DNA of 47,658 bases from Elusimicrobiota bacterium (lineage in GTDB: Bacteria; Elusimicrobiota; UBA8919), in the NCBI GenBank assembly GCA_016928195.1, contig JAFGLF010000034.1:1-47658 (forward strand). The letters run 5' to 3'. The first letter of the stretch is position 1; each line of letters opens with the position of its first letter. Below are positions 45,540 to 47,658 of the stretch, one piece after another. The position numbers and the translations under genes are program-made. Under the pieces are notes generated by a model that saw only the letters and a program-made list of their open reading frames with translations, searched no databases and had not been told where the DNA came from.

Positions 45540-47534
45540 ATGATACGTTTATACGTTAATAAGTTGATAGGGAAAACAAGGCAGATGATACGTTTATACG
45601 TTGACCCGCCTGCCTACGAGGCAGGTAAGTTGATACGGGAAAACCGTATTACCATATCAGAATATTACCGTATTGCCGTCGTAACCTTATTACTTATCAA
45701 CCTATCAACCTATCAACCTATTCTCTGTCTTTATGCCGAATCGGATTTCCTGCTGGTTAATACGGGTGCAAGAGCTGCGGGTATGGGGGGAGCTTTCTGT
45801 GCTCTTGCTGACGATATTAATGCTGTATACTGGAATCCTGCCGGTCTGGGGCATATAAGATGGGAAGAATTTGCATTTATGCACAGATGGTACAGAGATG
45901 AGATATATGAATTCGGCGCATACTGTCAGCCTATAGAAGAATTAGACGGTAATATCGGTGAAAGTATTTATTATATGTCTAAAAGTTCCGATAATTACAA
46001 TCTTGCAGCTGTTTTGTCGTGGGGACAGCAGATAATGGGAGTTGAGTCAAGAGAACACAATATTCCGGGTTCCGAAAGTTTAAATGTCGGAATAAACCTG
46101 AAATTTATGAGAGAAGAAATCTATGATGTACGAAAGGATAAATATGCTGTAGATATCGGCGGTTTGTATAAATTTCAAGAGGATAGAATTAGTTTTGGAA
46201 CGGTACTGCAGAATATCGGTGCAGGAAAAGAATATGTAAATACAAAGATAGGTGCCGGGTACAGAATTCTTAATAAGGATTCCGTTTTAACTATTGACGT
46301 AAATTTTCCGTACGGAAGGACATATGCCAGTGCCGGAGCAGAGTACTGGCTGTTCGATATATTTGCTTTAAGATGCGGTTATACTACACTTGGAGATACG
46401 AACGGATTAAGATGCGGACTGGGCTACGGCAGGGAATCACTTAAGATTAATTATGCCGTTATACCTTCGGGTGAATCTAAAGACACGCATTATGCAGGTA
46501 TTTCATACAGGTTTGGAGGACTTTTTAAAACAGGGGTTGTACAGGCAAAAATCGAGAAACATTTCATACAGGGAAAAAGATTTTACAGGCATAACGATTT
46601 GATATCTGCTTACAGAGAGTTTCAGGATGTATTGTTTTTAAACTCCGAACATGAAGGGGCAAAGGAATATCTCGATAAAATCCGGACAGTAAAAAAAGAT
46701 ATTCAGATGTCGCGTCATTTTCAGGCGGGCAAAAAGTATTATCAGCTCGGCAAGCTCCTTAAGGCAAAATATGAATTTGAAAGTATTATTAAAGTGGTGC
46801 CCGATAATAAAGAGACCAAGAATTATTTAGAAATGATTGAGGAAAAGTTTGAAAAGATGACAGAAGCAGATGCATTATTCAGACACGGAATAAATTCCTA
46901 TGAGAAAGGCGACTACCAGAAAGCACTTGATTACTGGGAAGCCGTCGCCGTAGTGGATAAAGATTATCCGGAGATAAATAATTATATTGCGCGGTCGTCC
47001 GATAAAATAGAGACAATGAGAAAGAAGAAAAAGGAGCAGGAAAGACAGAGGAAAGAACAGGAGAAGAATGAAAAGATAAAACTTCACTATGAAAAAGGTA
47101 AAGATTTTTATTCGCAAAAAAAATGGGATGATTCCGCGAAACAATTCATGGCTGTGCTGGACATAGAACCTTCGCATAAATCCAGTAAGAAATATCTGGA
47201 AAAGATAAAATACTCCGTGGCAGAGGATTTATACGATAAAGCAGAAAATCTTTATAACGAGAAAAAATATAAAGAATCCGTAAATTATTTTCAGGAAACG
47301 CTTAAAGTTATTCCGGATTACAGGGATTCGGAGGAACTTATCAGAAAAATAACTGCCGAAATGAAAGAGTATAATCTTAAAAAAGCCGATGAACTTTACG
47401 AACGGGGATTGGAGGCATATAAAAACGGCAGAATCGATAAAGCAATTGGTTTATGGAAACAGGCGGTTGATTTGAATCCTAATCATCTGCCTGCTAAAAA
47501 AGCACTGCAGCGTATAGAAAACGAGACAGAGTAA
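45540..47534 (+). CDS. PorV/PorQ-like outer-membrane protein with C-terminal TPRs
   Basis: A 664-residue protein. Residues ~68-335 are a UPF0164/PorV-like barrel (ESDFLLVNTGARAAGMGGAF, ADDINAVYWNPAGLG). Residues ~345-664 are TPR/coiled-coil repeats (YRHNDLISAYREFQDVLFLN, YEKGDYQKALDYWEAVAVV, YKNGRIDKAIGLWKQAVDL). The first ~65 residues, including the signal-peptide core TLLLINLSTYQPILCLYA, come from family C words (ATACGTTTATACGTTGA left arm; CTTATCAACCTATCAACC right arm), with a nested GACCCGCCTGCCTACGAGGCAGG element. The true start could be ATG 45540, 45585 or later; no ribosome site is seen. Confidence 0.75.
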   Translation: MIRLYVNKLIGKTRQMIRLYVDPPAYEAGKLIRENRITISEYYRIAVVTLLLINLSTYQPILCLYAESDFLLVNTGARAAGMGGAFCALADDINAVYWNPAGLGHIRWEEFAFMHRWYRDEIYEFGAYCQPIEELDGNIGESIYYMSKSSDNYNLAAVLSWGQQIMGVESREHNIPGSESLNVGINLKFMREEIYDVRKDKYAVDIGGLYKFQEDRISFGTVLQNIGAGKEYVNTKIGAGYRILNKDSVLTIDVNFPYGRTYASAGAEYWLFDIFALRCGYTTLGDTNGLRCGLGYGRESLKINYAVIPSGESKDTHYAGISYRFGGLFKTGVVQAKIEKHFIQGKRFYRHNDLISAYREFQDVLFLNSEHEGAKEYLDKIRTVKKDIQMSRHFQAGKKYYQLGKLLKAKYEFESIIKVVPDNKETKNYLEMIEEKFEKMTEADALFRHGINSYEKGDYQKALDYWEAVAVVDKDYPEINNYIARSSDKIETMRKKKKEQERQRKEQEKNEKIKLHYEKGKDFYSQKKWDDSAKQFMAVLDIEPSHKSSKKYLEKIKYSVAEDLYDKAENLYNEKKYKESVNYFQETLKVIPDYRDSEELIRKITAEMKEYNLKKADELYERGLEAYKNGRIDKAIGLWKQAVDLNPNHLPAKKALQRIENETE

Positions 47535-47535
47535 C

Positions 47536-47621
47536 AAATAAATTTACGAATCATACGAATGATAACGAATCACACAAATAGTTTTTTTCGTATAATTCTA
47601 ATGTTTATTCGTGTTATTCGT
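47536..47621 (+). repeat. Word hairpin (ACGAATCATACGAATGATAACGAA / TTATTCGTGTTATTCGT)
   Basis: Left-arm words TTACGAATCATACGAATG and AACGAATCACACAAAT (parts) face TTTCGTATAATTC and TTTATTCGTGTTATTCG on the right. It fills the gap before the last gene start. Related words occur at 6067-6172. Confidence 0.75.
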
Positions 47622-47633
47622 AAGAGGTAAATT

Positions 47634-47658
47634 ATGAAACTGAAAACAGACCTTAGTC
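47634..47658 (+). CDS. Start of a gene cut by the window end
   Basis: ATG 47634 follows AAGAGG (47621-47626) at 7 nt and opens MKLKTDLS before the window ends. The ribosome site and position just after a word hairpin match other gene starts here. Nothing can be said about function. Confidence 0.4.

Noticed and set aside
45540..45720. Reading the N-terminal repeat region as a separate small gene or recombination-site protein
   Set aside because: The translated words (IRLYV, LIRENR and so on) match the intergenic family C vocabulary at DNA level; only the end of the region resembles a signal peptide.

Overview
All protein genes in this window lie on the + strand. The sequence is AT-rich, with GC-rich specks confined to short palindromes. 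The content is mostly conserved bacterial housekeeping: thrS-infC-rpmI-rplT, pheS and pheT, rbfA-nrnA-truB-ribF, rny-ymdB, hrcA-grpE-dnaK-dnaJ-rsmE-mtaB and rpsU-dnaG-rpoD. The last 10 kb looks accessory. PorV/UPF0164-like outer-membrane proteins, a FlgD/T9SS-like C-terminal domain and TPR-tailed membrane glycosyltransferases point to a Gram-negative, uncultured lineage of the Elusimicrobiota/Omnitrophota/Desantisbacteria type. That placement is inferred from gene content and repeat style only; the sequence does not settle the phylum.

Layout. 1-580: end of an unidentified structured segment, a consensus promoter and a tRNA-Gly/Cys/Val cluster. 583-3940: thrS, then a promoter and L20-type attenuator leader, infC (AUU start), rpmI and rplT. 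3945-6472: a KtrB/KtrA potassium uptake pair and a TPR protein. 6560-11557: pheS, a CcdA-like protein, rbfA, nrnA, truB, ribF. 11590-14772: wecB, DUF3467, an unassigned structured non-coding stretch, a DUF6485-like zinc protein, a ketopantoate-reductase-like gene and DUF167. 14818-22555: pheT, zapB-like, zapA, 6S RNA, rarA, fthC, rny, ymdB. 22656-31591: TPR glycosyltransferase, heat-shock cluster, rsmE, mtaB. 31698-36988: HIT protein, rpsU, NIF3-like, dnaG, rpoD. 37059-44570: a candidate RiPP (ribosomally made, modified peptide) locus under its own promoter. 44567-47658: two PorV/PorQ-like outer-membrane proteins and the start of one more gene.

Three things stand out. First, most intergenic gaps hold long imperfect hairpins built from degenerate repeated short words. 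In front of rplT, trkA and pheS one such family sits exactly between a good Shine-Dalgarno sequence and the start codon. Folding the hairpin out restores an 8-9 nt spacing, and wobble pairs preserve the stem. dnaJ may be a fourth case. Second, the same words and small GC-rich palindromes are inserted in frame in conserved proteins (wecB, panE-like, pheS, pheT, fthC, rsmE, mtaB), and they supply the signal peptides of two outer-membrane proteins. This resembles Rickettsia palindromic elements. Third, 37.2-44.6 kb combines an HPr-kinase-like protein, a PqqD-like peptide-binding protein, a membrane glycosyltransferase, a radical SAM/SPASM enzyme, an unannotated 48-residue Cys-containing precursor-like peptide with a strong ribosome binding site, and an S26-type peptidase fused to a secreted Asp-box propeller.

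Regulation visible in the sequence includes consensus promoters; leaderless-type promoters at wecB, pheT and hit; RBS-sequestering hairpins at ribF and the 22.7 kb glycosyltransferase gene; and the infC attenuator. No CRISPR array, transposase or prophage gene is visible.
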